Assembly: GCA_026120035.1 (NCBI GenBank)
Contig: JALRME010000048.1
Coordinates: forward strand, 1-64,000
Length of the DNA stretch: 64,000 bases
Direction of reading: 5' to 3'
Source: Coleophoma eucalyptorum
Lineage: Eukaryota > Ascomycota > Leotiomycetes > Helotiales > Dermateaceae
The translations under genes were made by a program, and so were the position numbers. This document shows positions 20,649-33,138 of the stretch, piece by piece (positions within the stretch are counted from its first letter, which is position 1; every line of letters begins with the position of its first letter). The notes under the pieces were generated by a model that was not told the DNA's origin, ran no database searches, and saw only the letters and a list, made by a program, of their open reading frames with translations.

Positions 20649-21900
20649 AATAATGTAATTTAATATGTAAATAGGGTATTTTCGGCGCAAAATATAGTTA
20701 GGAGTCACACAACGAGAGAGTAAGGCTGTAAGGAACAGGAAACTATACTTATAGATATTGAACACACTAGAGCAAACTAACTTCTCCTCCCGCTGAACCT
20801 CAGCTGATTTTATAGACCTTATCTCTTGCCCGCTTATAAAATGCGGAGTTCCAATGGAATTTTAGTTCTTATCAGAACCATGTTCGGTTCATTTCTCTCC
20901 GACGGTGTTGGGATGCCGAAATGTGTGTTGGAGGTACTGGACTGCCAAATCAAACTTGTGCGAGAGTGGGGTTCGAAGGTACTCGTTCCCAGTCTTGAAA
21001 CTCAAATACATCTTCTCTTATCTCAGACCAGCTGCGAGTCTTGTATACTAGCAAGAGCCAACCGGCAAGTTTGAAATAATGATCGAAGTGACAGAATATT
21101 TGACCCTATTTGACCACCAGTTTTAAAATCTGATAAATAAAATGCTAGGCATAAGCTAGATAAGATAGCTATGTATAACTTTCTCGTCTCTCAAGAAGTT
21201 CATGAGATAAGGAGCTGCAAGAAGCTAGGCAATGTAAGCACGGCCAAACAGCCGATAAGAAGCAGGGCAGGGAAGGATTAAGGTATTATTTCGAGCTTCA
21301 ATCAGAAACCCTATCAGTTTATATCCTAAGTTCATATATGCGAAACGTGACGACAGGTACCCACTATTAATCGAAGACTATACACGTCCTGATTTGAACT
21401 AATATTAGAAATTTTATGTATAACATACTACAAGTTACAGTGGGAGACACAAAAAAGCCTCAATCTAAGCTAGAAGCTTCTAGGACCATTTAAAGAGAAG
21501 CAACAAGGAGCAGAACTTAATCATCCTACAAAAAGTAAGTTAGAACAAGTAGATCAAGTTTCCCGTAGCATTGTGTAGTTTAATAATTTATTAGTTATAC
21601 TATCTATTGATACTTTATGTCATAAGCAAGAGTTTCTAATTCTATCTAAAATCAAGTCGAATACCAAAAGCATTATATAACTTAATTACTTCTAATATTT
21701 TACTGCTGCATACTTAATTTCTCCTTTAACTTACGCTTAAAGTCTATATCTTTACCTAATCATTATGTCAAAACTATAATCATTAAAGTTATTATTCAAA
21801 TATTACCGTCTAGGCTTGTTTTGATTATAGTAATATATTAGGAGACCGAACTAGGACTTTGAGTTGGTGGCCTAAGTGCCATCTAAGTTACTGATTATAT
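20649..21900. other. Intergenic, 1.25 kb, strongly AT-rich
   Basis: No gene recognised. From about 21100 to 21860 the sequence is very AT-rich and looks like eroded, possibly RIP-affected repeat DNA, but I cannot name an element. Confidence 0.4.
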
Positions 21901-24111
21901 CTACCTCAGATTACTCCAAATATTAAGCCTACTCAACCATCCTGCACCCTCTGCCCTCTTTGCTTTAGCTGTGCAAGCCCCCGAATAACAGTTTCCCGCT
22001 CCACAAAAAGAGCTTGAGTTCCCACAATACCCATACTGAGAACAACAAACCCCAAACTGCGTTCCTGTGCACGTCTTATTACCTGCAAATAACGGCCCGC
22101 AAGTTCCATCTGTACTCAGGCCTCCCTTGTCTGGATCACACGCGCCACTGTAACAATTTCCAGCTCCACAGTAAGCCGTTGTATTGCCACAATACCCTGA
22201 TGTGCTGCAACAGTAGCCTGCGGCACAGTCGTAGTAATTGTGTGCTGGCCCGCAGGAGCCGTCTGGAGAGATGGCATTTTGACATGCCCCAGAGTAGCAG
22301 TTGTTGTGCCCACAGTAACTTGAATTGGAGCCACAGTGGCCGTTATTGCTGCAGCAGGTACCAAAATTGGAGCCGGTACAAGTCGCGAACTGAGAGTTGC
22401 CTGGTCCGCAGGTTCCATCTGTCGAGATTGGCACAGCTGTTACATTAGCTATGCAGTATGCATACCCAGTCCATAAGTTGGTGCAATTACTGTAGAGCTG
22501 GAAGGAAATTGTCAGATGAGCTAAGGCGGTATGAGAATTACAAAGAAATACCTGAGTGTTCAATGCTTTGAATTGTGCGAAAGAGATACCATTGTTCAAA
22601 CACACAACATTACAATTATCGCCTGCGGCGACATTGTAGTATTTTCCACAGGACTTTGTAGTCCCACTTGAAGTTGGTTGAGAAGCAGATGCTGTGGTAT
22701 AATATGCTGATGTGGCAGTAGGAGCAACTATTTTGCTAGTAGGTGGTGTGTAAGTTCCCCCCGGAGCACTTTTGCAGATATACTGATTCCCTGCCACGCG
22801 ATCACAAAACCCGATTATATTTGGGTTCCAACTCAAAAACATCGAATTCGTGATATTGATCCCAGATGCAGTGGAATACTGTGTACGAAGAGTGTCACAT
22901 GTCTGACCAAATGGAATATAATCCACAGAACAGTTAGATGGAACACAAATTGGCGCTGTAAACCCACAATCCCAGTCTCCTGTAGCAACATTCAAGTCAC
23001 CTGTTGTGATACCGTACTTCTTAGATAACTGATCACAAGAAAGTATGGGGTTCGCTGGTTGAATCACTTGACCTACGCATGTAGCTGTTGCCGTTGAGCT
23101 GGTGGTTGTAGTTGGAACCGTTGTAGCGTTTGCATATGTTGGTAAGGCACGTGTTGTAAGTGCCATACTCGTGGTGCAAAAACTCTGCATATCTGAAAAT
23201 TGGCCGACTAGGTAGTCGGAATGGTCTGAATCTGGCAAGTAAGGAGAAGACAGCCTCTGGTGCATCATGCGGACGAAACAGTCGCTGCATAGCTATTATA
23301 GTCTCAGTAAGAGATTAAGAGATTATATCTTTTAAGGAGTTATGATGCCTTACCATGCTCCGGTTATAAAGATTGGCTAAGCGTTCCTGGGCAGGAAGTA
23401 CTTCCATTAAACTGAAGTTCGCCTGAAAGCAAGCAGGATTGTCATACTTTGTGCTTCCGGTATTACATGAGTCTGGGTTCCACCGTATGACATCGGAACC
23501 TTGCCAATTCTGTGACTCGATCATACAGGATGAGCCAGTCCTGACAGAATAGCATTAGTAGCTATCCTTCGTCTTGAGGACCAAAGTATTGGATTTGAGA
23601 ACTTACGTGGATTTCAAGCACGCTACATTATAACTATCTTTGTAGATTCCCGCAATGTTATTGGCAGGTACAGACTTGCCAGTTTGTGGTAGGGTATCTT
23701 TACTACATGAGGTGCCTACTTTAGTAATCCAGGAGCTCAAAGAGTTGGAACAAGTCGTTGTACACAAGGCTGATATGTCTGAAGGTTGCCATTGATATGA
23801 GTCTACAGCTGCTAGCCACCCGAACTTAGTTGAATCACATGCTACGGTTGTGTTTCTGTAAATCAGGACGATGATCAGCATATATCCTTAGGCGTATGTA
23901 AGTATGAAGGTATAAATCTAGAGAAAACGGATTTCCGATGTAGTTTTGATGGAAGATTTAATGTGCCTCGGAAAACCCACAGTGCAGCCACACATCCCGT
24001 ACTTATACCTAGAAATTGAGAGAATAGTGTGGCATTACCCGGTGGAAGCAGGTTGAAGGCAGCGTTGGCAAGTGATGCAGAACAAACCAACTTTAGAATA
24101 AGAGGAACCAT
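21901..24111 (-). CDS. Secreted LysM and hevein-type chitin-binding protein
   Basis: Five exons (23981-24111, 23607-23855, 23354-23540, 22552-23292, 21901-22497) join in frame to about 634 residues. A signal peptide (MVPLILKLVCSASLANA) is followed by a Cys-rich region typical of fungal LysM proteins that accompany killer-toxin-like chitinases (CTTTCSNSLSSW, CLKSTTGSSCMIESQNW, CSDCFVRMMHQRLSSPYLPDSDHSDYL, each read separately). LysM-like modules follow (around GQVIQPANPILSCDQLSKKY, IPFGQTCDTLRTQY, YNVAAGDNCNVVCLNNG). Three ChtBD1/hevein domains then begin STDGTCGP, SPDGSCGP and STDGTCGP, each ending CYSGAC. It should bind chitin or its fragments outside the cell. It is divergent from the GH18 chitinase at 24843, the arrangement known for subgroup-C chitinases and LysM partners. 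The intron at 22498-22551 is in frame and could be retained. Confidence 0.88.
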
Positions 24112-24842
24112 TGTGAATTGGCGAGAAATCTTATGCAAACAAACGAAAGTCGTATTGGAAATTAAGTATCTGATATAATTGACATAGACCTTCAGGTTCT
24201 GTGGATCGGTGCTAGCTATTGTATCACGATACTCCTGAGCTCTGAGACAGATTTCATAGCTGGCAGCAATAAGCCTCTCGTTTCCGTAGCCCTTGAAAGA
24301 ATCTAGCCAGTAGATGGTGGATACTGGGTAGTAGTGATTTGATGAAGGGGCCAAAAAAGTAATCCCTTGCATGTGTGATGTAAGGAAATATGAACTAAAA
24401 TCAGTGACTTTAGCGGTCTTACAGATGGCAGGATGAAAATGGACCTCGCAGAGATAATAACAAGGGGATACGGAATAGTGCAACTGATTTGAAACTTAGT
24501 AGGATCCTAAATGACTTGATCGGTAATCAATTACAACTAAATTTCACGTAAATTCTGAACCACGGCTTAATGATTTGAGACCCAGGCACATTTCACTTCG
24601 TTGTATGCAAGGAACAAAATTTAGGTATAGATCAGCTGTCGATCCGACGATCGTTAACTCTTTTGCCTTGATAGAGAAACTTGATCGTCCCATTGTATCG
24701 TAGTAGAATAATTCTGCGGTAAGTCTCGACTTCCACTTATTTAACGGGTCTGTAGAGTTTAAGTGCTGTCTAGTTCAAAGGCCTCACTAGTCGCATAAGT
24801 AATAGGACGCTCCATTACAAACCAATTCTTCTCTACGCAATC
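24112..24842. promoter_or_regulatory. Divergent promoter region between LysM protein and chitinase
   Basis: A 731-bp spacer between two head-to-head genes that belong together functionally, so co-regulation is likely. No specific operator was identified. Confidence 0.45.
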
Positions 24843-27800
24843 ATGGAGGTTCATTTCTACCTCAGTCGAAGATTCACGTATTCTATTCTGTTGTTTTGCT
24901 TAGCAACAGCGAGCTTTGTTCGATGCCTATCTACGAATGACACAGGCCAGAATGGCTCCCAGAACTCATCCCGCAACATATCAATTTATAAACCTCTTTT
25001 CACAAAACATTCATACTTGACTCCAGTTTTCCTCGATATTGAGCAGTTAAATGTGAATTCTTCTCGGAATTCTAGCTCTAATCTGCTCAAACGAGCCTCG
25101 ACTGCTCTTCCTGTGGGCTCTTGTGCACCTGGAACACCATGCGTCAACGGTGCTTGTTGTGCTAAGGTATGAAATCTTTTCTTTTTGAATTCCAACCAAA
25201 TTTTCCTTTCTAGGTTACACTGGTTATCTCTCTGATCTTAGTTCAAGTTTAAGTTTTTGTATTGAATATCTGTCGCATTCAAAGACATTCGCACCATCTA
25301 ACATGCCCTAGACAGGATTCTGCGGTTTGTTCTACTGCATTATTTTGGAGTAGCCTTTATTGATGTCTCTTCTAGGTTATGGACCTAACTTTTGTAATAC
25401 AACGAACTGTATCTCAAACTGCAATGCTACTGCCGAATGTGGAAAATACGGTACCACCGGTAAACAGAACTGTCCATTGAATGTATGCTGTTCTCAGTAT
25501 GGTTTCTGTGGGACAACTACCGAATTTTGTGGTACGGGATGTCAGAGTGCCTTTGGAGGGTGCGGCTCTGCACCCGTACCTCCTGCATCTCATGGTGCAA
25601 GCACTTTGCAACGCACAATTGGCTATTACGAGTCGTGGTCTCTTACTCGACCGTGCGATGGGGTCTCTCCAGAAGCACTAGATGTTGCTGGATTCACTCA
25701 TTTGAATTTTGGTAATTTACCAGACCCAATACGTTAATTAACACCCAGTGATTGGCTAATATCACCTGTAATTCTAGCCTTTGCCTTTTTCCATCCTACC
25801 ACCTTCCAAGTCTCAGCAATGGATTCAAATGCACAATCCCTGTTAACACGATTCACAGACATTAAATATCGCGCCAATGGTCTACAGACTTGGATTTCTG
25901 TAGGTGGCTGGTCGTTCAACGATGCTGGCAATTCGCCAGATACGCGACAGGCTTTCAGCAAAATGGCTTCAACCTCAGCAAACCGGATGACGTTTATACA
26001 TTCACTAATTGCATTCATGACAACTTATGGATTTGATGGAGCAGATATTGACTGGGAATATCCCGGAGCAGATGACCGTGGCGGCATCCCAGCAGATACT
26101 GCTAATTTTGTCTCTCTTGTCAAGGATCTGAAAACTGCGTTTGGCACAAAATTTGGGCTGTCTGTGACTTTGCCAACATCTTTCTGGTACCTTCGTCATT
26201 TCGATGTCAAATCTATGCAAGCATCGGTGGACTGGTTCAACTTTATGACATATGATCTTCACGGCACTTGGGACTCCACGGATGTTTATACCGGACCCTA
26301 TATTCTACCACACACGAACCTGACAGAGATCGATCAAGGTATGTACATTTGCCAGCAAAGCTGGATACCAAATTAACTGAGATAGGTATGCAGCTACTGT
26401 GGAGGGCGGGGGTCTCACCCAGTAAAGTTGTGATGGGGATGGGTTGGTATGGTCGTTCATTTACATTATCAAATCCCAGTTGCAATAAACCTAATGGCAT
26501 CTGCCAGTTCTCTGCGGGAGCAAATGCAGGCAAGTGCTCTGGAACTTCTGGTATACTTATGAATATCGAGATTCAAGCCATCATCAAACAGTATAATCTG
26601 CAAGTTACAACGGACAAAGTTGCAGCAGTCAATTGGATCACCTGGAATTCCGATCAATGGGTTAGCTATGATAACAACGTTACGTACCAACTCAAACGAA
26701 ACTATGCAAATAAGCTCGGCTTGGGTGGCCTTATGGTCTGGGCTATTGACCAGCAATCGCAAGATGCAGCCGGTCTCACCAACTTTATGCCATATGGGAC
26801 GCCACTAACTGCAAATCAAACTTCAGCTGCGAATGGACTGACAACGAACGTTGACGGCCAAAGGAGTTGCTATGTTACTGATTGCAATAATAATTCACAG
26901 TGTTACCCAGGATATACAGCCATGACTCAGATGAATGGACAAATTGGGATTCTAGGCACTCAACCTCGTTGCGGCACTGGGTACGTTCGGACTATCTGCT
27001 GTGCTGAAGGCTCAGTATCTGGCAAATGCACATGGAGAGGATGGAGAGGGCAAGGGCTCAGTTGCGTTGGAGGCTGCAATACGGGCGAAACATCCGTTGC
27101 CCAAGGGACTAACTCCTACCAATACCTCCCCACCGAGAATCTACTCAAAGATTTGTCATGCAATGGTGGCATACAAAACTTTTGCTGTTCAGGTTATAAA
27201 CCACAAACGAATCAATTTTCTCAGAATGCTGCAGTAAAGGCTCCTGCTGTCGTCAAAAATAACAAGCCTGGTGTCTCTGGGGGAGGTATTGCCGCCGCGA
27301 CAGTCATCTGTACGGCCGCTGTAACAGCTTTTTTTGCACCTCTCATGGCAGCTGAATTATTGATTCCAATCATAGGGTGGATTGCAGATGGAATTGAAGC
27401 TGCACTGATTCCAGGAATCATCACAGCGTGTGCAATCGCCGTTGCCGCTGGCCTAATCGCTCAATTTGGGTGGAATGGACACACAACTACCCTTACTAAA
27501 ACTACGGGAGGCCCAACTAGCACATCAACAGGAAGTTCATCAATGATCGGCCCATACACATCTGCAGTGTACCCACCAGGGGCTAAGACCTGTCGAGTCA
27601 CATATACCTGCCTCTATGGTAAAAGTTTCGACCAAGTAAGTGACATTTGGACAGCTATGGATAATGTTGTTTTCTGACAGCGAATCAGGTCTGTGATAAC
27701 CAACGCTATGGTCTTGAACAACAATTGAATGGGGCAACAACTGTCTTCCACTATCCCGCTGCACCTCCTCGCACTGGGCGTATGAAGGCTCAATGGCCTG

Positions 27801-28815
27801 GCTGGCACCATCCAAACTATCGACCTTGGCCGGCCAACCAGTACGGTGGACGTACATGGTGTGAGGCAGAAGAGTTTCCAATGGACAGCCTAGAAGAGGC
27901 ATCAGGACCCCAGGTCATCCGCCAAGTAGATGGCATAGAAAATGGGAATCAAGGTAATGCACCACTCTAATGCTCGTATTTTTGATCCAGACAATCTGAT
28001 TCCAAACAGGAAGAGACTGGGGTTATTTCATTCGAGCATCAATCAACCCTTGCAAGGCACTTCTGGGACTGAAAACGACGGATCCTTTACCAGTGACTTG
28101 GCGCATCGGCCCTCTTCCTGCCGGTGGCTCCCGTGGAAATGTAAATGGCTTCATTCAGAAGTATGGAGTAAGTCCCCTCGCCTTATTCTTCCAGTTTTCA
28201 TATAGTAACGAAATCTAGTTTGACTCCACGAATAACCACCAATGTTTCGCAACCATGACCCGCCTGGGTGTTGTAACTACAATATCTGATCAGGGTTTCC
28301 GTCTTCACTCAGCTGATCCCCTATTCACTAGGCAAGGCTTTCCTTTGCAGAATTGTAAGTAGATCCAGTTTCTTACAACCTTTAAACCCCACGAACGAAA
28401 TTGTTCGTGTCTGCTTCAATTTCAACTATCATCAGACCGGCTAACAAAAGCTCAAACAGACTCTCCTGACCCAAACGCTCGGAAATCCGGCTTCCCAACG
28501 AGCGTGAACAGCGCAAACTTCCTCAAACGCGATGACTTCGTACTAGCTGACCAATCGACTGACGATTTTGACTTCTACGTCTGCTACAATGGCAAGGAAT
28601 ACTATGATTGCACAGGCAAAGAATATTATGATGAGAGTTTATGGATTGTTCCCATAGAGCCAATGCCGATCGTCGCGGTGCAGACCTTGGAGGCAACAGT
28701 AACTGGAAGTGGTGGAGAAGGAAATTTTGCGAAACCAGCGACGGGGGTTACAGCTACTATGTTGCCGGCGCAAACTTCGCCGTTGCTACTACCGAAGCAA
28801 AGCTCCCCATTATGA
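24843..28815 (+). CDS. GH18 chitinase, subgroup-C (killer-toxin-like) type, with chitin-binding domains; C-terminal frame uncertain
   Basis: Nine exons: 24843-25166, 25312-25324, 25376-25711, 25778-26338, 26386-27635, 27689-27953, 28010-28167, 28219-28354, 28436-28815. They encode about 1140 residues. A signal sequence and pro-region end in LLKR. Two chitin-binding type-1 segments follow (PCVNGACCAKTGFCGYGPNFC and CPLNVCCSQYGFCG), then the GH18 barrel with SVGGWSF, the catalytic DGADIDWE (Glu near residue 318) and MTYDLHGTWD. A Cys-rich region, a hydrophobic stretch (about 27270-27460) and a conserved C-terminal domain come last. Exon 2 is only 13 nt but is needed to complete TGFCG. Near 28640-28650 the homologous C-terminus continues in another frame (GADLGGNSNWKWW..., to 28829), which suggests a one-base deletion or assembly error; as written, the frame ends at 28815. 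Role: hydrolysis of chitin, in its own wall or a competitor's. Confidence 0.85.
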
Positions 28816-29054
28816 TCAGCTCTACCTAGATTTTGCGAATCTTGACCCTTTAAAGGGTATATCTTAGGGTAGGAGTTAGTTGGTCCTCGAGTGTCAGACA
28901 GTGATGTTTTATAATATACTCATAATCCTCAATTCTTAAAAAAGGATGGAAACCAAGCACAATAGATTGGTTCATTACAAACAGCTTTGTCAGGTTGTCC
29001 TGCTCTTAATCTATACTATTATCAATAATTATCTCGGCCCACAAACACAACGGC
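28816..29054. other. Short 3'-3' spacer
   Basis: Contains the out-of-frame homologous end of the chitinase (to 28829) and then AT-rich terminator-side sequence of two convergent genes. Confidence 0.5.
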
Positions 29055-30487
29055 TCATTCATGATCTAAATCTAAATCAAAACATGCCCCAAGTCGATAC
29101 CAATCCGCATGCTCTGGTGTATCAGCATCATTAAAGATATCCACTCCACCTTGCACTCCATCCTCTCCAATCTGCCACTTCCCATTCCTGACCATTTTCT
29201 TCCAGTTGTTCAAGATAGTGAACAATCTCGGCGAATGACTCAATCCAAATGGGCAGTTCCCGTGTTGGTATAAGGCATTATTCGTGATGATGGAGTCGGG
29301 GACATGTTGCCTATATGCTTCATGATTCCAGCCAGGATTACCAAATTCGATGTAGCCCTTGGTGTTCATCGGATATGGCATCACGAATATAGCGTAGTCT
29401 TCCGACACCGGAACTTCTGGCCAGAGGTAGATGCCGCTTGTATCGCCGACCATGTACTCCCCACGCCCATGCGTATAGGAGATTCCACGTCCATTCTCGA
29501 ATGCGTGCGAACGGGACACAATTTGCGGACCTGGGAATAATGGAAGTGGCTCACCAATATAATCATCCAGATTGACATCCTCATCGCCATCTTTGGGCAC
29601 AAGATTATCTTCATCACGGACGAGATTGTATCTGTCGCTTCCACGATCACGAGTGAGAAGTTCCTCGAGCCAGGCCGAAGTAGGCACATGGATGCCCGGC
29701 GCGATAAAGGTAAAGCTCGGCTTTCTCGCCTGTAGCAGGAAACTTCGCATGAAGCCGTGGATATGGAAACGATCCAGGATCTCTACATTAACCAGTCCTG
29801 GTTCCCCAATAGTACTGCCGGGAGCTCGAGCTTGGATCTCGGTAAGAAGGCTATGATAGGCTTTGAGATTCACTGTGAGGTCAGATGGGGTAAAGCGCAT
29901 GTTGGCATCTTTGCTGAGGGAAGAGTCGAAGGTGCTAGGCTGAAATTTACCAAGCTCATATTGCCTGAGCCACAGATGGAGAGCGCGTTCCAGAGGGAAC
30001 CACTTCAGAGGCCAGGTTATTAACTCAGTGTGCCATGTACATAGATTTGAGTCCAGGTCAAAATATATGCCTTGCTCAGACATCGTTCCTATTACCATCA
30101 GACTTGAAAAATGAGTATTGGAGATAGACACCTCAGCTTACCCCCATACAGGACTACGAAATTTTCGTGATCATCTCCACCAGGGTCATTGGGAAAGCCA
30201 GGATTGAGCTGGTCAAACATCCATGGACTAGGCCAACTTAGATGCGGGGCAAAGTTGATTTGAATCCCACCCTCAGGAGCAACAGGGACATCAATATTTT
30301 CAAGAAAAGTTGTTATTGGCTCCGGCAACCTCTCCCGTATTGCTTCAGCTGGTTCTCCATATGCTGCAAAGAAGTTGCGAGTAATTTCGTTGTTATATTG
30401 ATCCCGAGCCACTGGGGAGATAATCTTAACGATGCGGTTGTGAAGTGCCGCGCAGGCGTGAGGATCAAACGTAGTTGGCGACGTCAT
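29055..30487 (-). CDS. Conserved fungal hypothetical protein
   Basis: Two exons, 30142-30487 and 29055-30088 (53-nt intron), join in frame to about 459 residues. There is no signal peptide, membrane segment or motif I can name. The sequence looks like a soluble, compact protein rich in aromatic residues, with an acidic patch (about NLDDYIGEPLPLFPGP) and a Trp-rich region (CTWHTELITWPLKWFPLERALHLWLRQYE, read in parts). Codon use and the clean splice indicate a real gene. The exon 1 end (NFVVLYGG) joins MSEQGIYFDLDSN after the intron. It is convergent with the chitinase. Function unknown. Confidence 0.72.
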
Positions 30488-31289
30488 AGTTACGGAAGTT
30501 GATGCTAGTAAAAAGAGTATAGTAAGTAGGTTGCTGAATTGTAGAGCAAGCTGAAGTTCTATTTCTATCCCTAACCGCTATCCCTTGGAAGAATTTTCAA
30601 AAGATCAACTGTCAGGTGACCACCTATGACTTAATTGTCTTATATACTACAATCGAGTTGGAAGGCTTGTTTCATGGGCCCTTATAGACTTAAGGTTTAC
30701 GATATTTTGTACAAAATAAACTAAAATAAAGTGGAACTATAGCTTCGGAATGCTTGCTTTCTTAACATTTGGGAGCCGCTGCACCGGACGATCCTCCTCC
30801 AATTACCTAGTTTTATCAAAGGAGGGGATCAAACTTCTCGAAAGGTTTGGAGCGGGGCTTGAATCGCTGTTTTGCAGATCTTAGCCATTTAAACTTTTTC
30901 TGTGCTTGCTGCAGTGGTATTCATGAGTTGCGAAATACGAAGTCGGCTGTTTTCCAGCGTAGCAATTGGATGGGATCACTGGCCCCAAGGATTTGTTACC
31001 TCCCAAGCCGATGCATAATGTACGTACCACTTACTTGTTTCGAGCTGATTGGTCGCTCTTTGCTTGTTCTCTCGTTGGTATTCTAAGAAATAGGGCAGAG
31101 TGAGTCGAGAAAGTAAGACAACGCGTGATAACATGCAATATTAAATTAATAGCCTTGCGAGGCAAAGTTAGGTTGTTAGCCGCATCTGTGCCAAGAGATA
31201 GTACAGTATATATCAGCTGTCAGCTTTCTCTTGAGGGGTAAACGTGCCAAGTTAACCTCGCCGTTTAATAAATACCCAAGTTAAGACGG
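30488..31289. other. Intergenic, 0.8 kb
   Basis: Divergent spacer between the hypothetical gene and the FAD monooxygenase. No motif recognised. Confidence 0.45.
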
Positions 31290-32929
31290 ATGCCGGTTCA
31301 CATAGACGTTTCGACATTGAGTGAATACTACCAGATTCAAAGTATGCTTTCTGAGACTCAGAAATGTTTGGTCCCGTTCCGGGTTATAGTGATTGGGTAT
31401 GTGGGTTTATTTGGCAAATACTGGGAAATATTTCTAATGGACACAGAGCCGGTACCATACCGAAGCACAAATAAATATGTCGTAATACTCTAATAGCTCA
31501 TCTAGGTCTCGGAGGTCTTTCGGCAGCTATCTCGCTCGCTAGACATGGGCATCAAATTGTAGTGCTGGAGTCTACTGTGGAGGTGCGATCCATATGCGCT
31601 ATTAAGTTTCACTCTGAACTAAACAATTCAGCTTCTTTCTGTTGGTGCTGGAGTCGCATTGCCACCAACAACACGGCGCTGGTTAGAATGTATGTGCGCT
31701 AGCCAGACCAAATTGGGAACTTCCTCGATACGTGACTGACATCGCGGGCGATAGCTCAAGGAGTGCTTAAGTTTGACGACTCCGCGTGTGTCACTTTGGA
31801 TGGAATTGAAATTGCGCAGTGGGATAGTGGTGAGCTGGTGGTTCGAACAGCGGCGAATCCGGTGGGAAAGCAGAATTGCATTCATCATGGAGATCTGCAA
31901 TTGGCGCTACTGTCTCGAGCTCAACAGTTGGGGAATATCGAGATCAAGTTTGGAGCACGGGCTGTGGACATTAACCTAGAAGAGAATATAGTTCTTCTTG
32001 CAACAGGAGACAATGTGGTTGGCGATATAATTATCGTTGCTGATGGGGTTAAGTCTACCATCAAGCAGAAGATCTGTCCCCCAGAGACATCCCAGGCGCA
32101 GCCCACAGGAGAGGCTGCGTTCCGATTTACTATTCCCCGACAACTCCTCGAAAGTGACGACAACCTTCTAGATTTGGTACAACGTCCATGGGCGAGGCGA
32201 TGGGATGGACCTGCCAGTCATGTGATGGCTTATCCAGTACGCAACCATGAGCTCCTCAATGTTGTACTTATCCATCCCGATGATGATAATGCAGAGGAAT
32301 CTTGGACAACGGTGACAGACAAGAGCAATGTAGTTGCAGCTTTCAATACCTGGAACTCGACGATTCACCAGCTGATCGATCTTGCACCTTCCCAAGTGCC
32401 TAACTTCCGAATGTTTCTCCATCCTCCATCGCCAGTATGGTCCAAAGCTTCCACAATCCTTCTTGGGGATGCCTGTCATGCAATGCTGTCAGTCAACCTG
32501 CCTCTCATTCTTATAAATTGAATTTGTAGTCCGTCCATGTGCTAACTTTATAGTCCTTATCTTGGCCAAGGAGTAACTCAAGCCGTTGAAGATGCGATTG
32601 CCATCACCACCGTCCTATCCATGATCGAAGATAAAAAGCAGCTTCCATTGGCGATACGAGCATATGAAGTGTCTCGAAAAGAACGAGTCGAGCAAATTCA
32701 AGCTGCTACCAATCAAGCACGACAGCATTTGCATGCCCAAGACAAGAAAGTACAAGAATCTCGTAATATTGAACGAGTAGCTGCGGCAGGGATCAAACAA
32801 AACAGTGATGTAGTGAAGATAGCGCACTCGTTTTGGGTGTGGGATGCTGCGGCGGTTGCTCGAAGTGCTTTGTCAGATCTCATTCTGACTGCCAATGCTT
32901 CCGGACAGCAAGCAGTGGGAGTAATCTGA
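31290..32929 (+). CDS. FAD-dependent monooxygenase (salicylate-hydroxylase-like), N-terminus irregular
   Basis: Class A flavin monooxygenase. Well-supported exons are 31506-31582, 31632-31689, 31755-32487 and 32554-32929, with an uncertain first exon from 31290 to about 31396-31404. Visible blocks: LGGLSAAISLARHGHQIVVLES (end of the Rossmann dinucleotide fold), VGAGVALPPTTRRWLE, the ADG motif (IIIVADGVKSTIK), and the second FAD block ILLGDACHAML joined to PYLGQGVTQAVEDA after a 66-nt intron. These enzymes hydroxylate aromatic rings such as salicylate-type phenolic acids with NAD(P)H and O2. The first GxGxxG is split by an intron for which no standard splice restores the usual IGAGLGG. Either the exact splice is unusual or the motif is damaged. 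It is convergent with the carotenoid-oxygenase-like gene. Confidence 0.78.
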
Positions 32930-33138
32930 TCGTTATTATGGTCTGGTAAGTACTATATTATATTATTTTATTAACAAGAATGTATTCTTGCTTTCTGAAA
33001 TGCCGTAAAATATTATCTTATAATGGCTAACTAAAACTCAGCTATAAAAAGGAATTTATTTTCAGCAGAGAATCAGCTCTAGAAAAGGCCACTATTACCT
33101 CCTGAACGACTGATTTAAAGGATGCTGCCAAAATGCAA

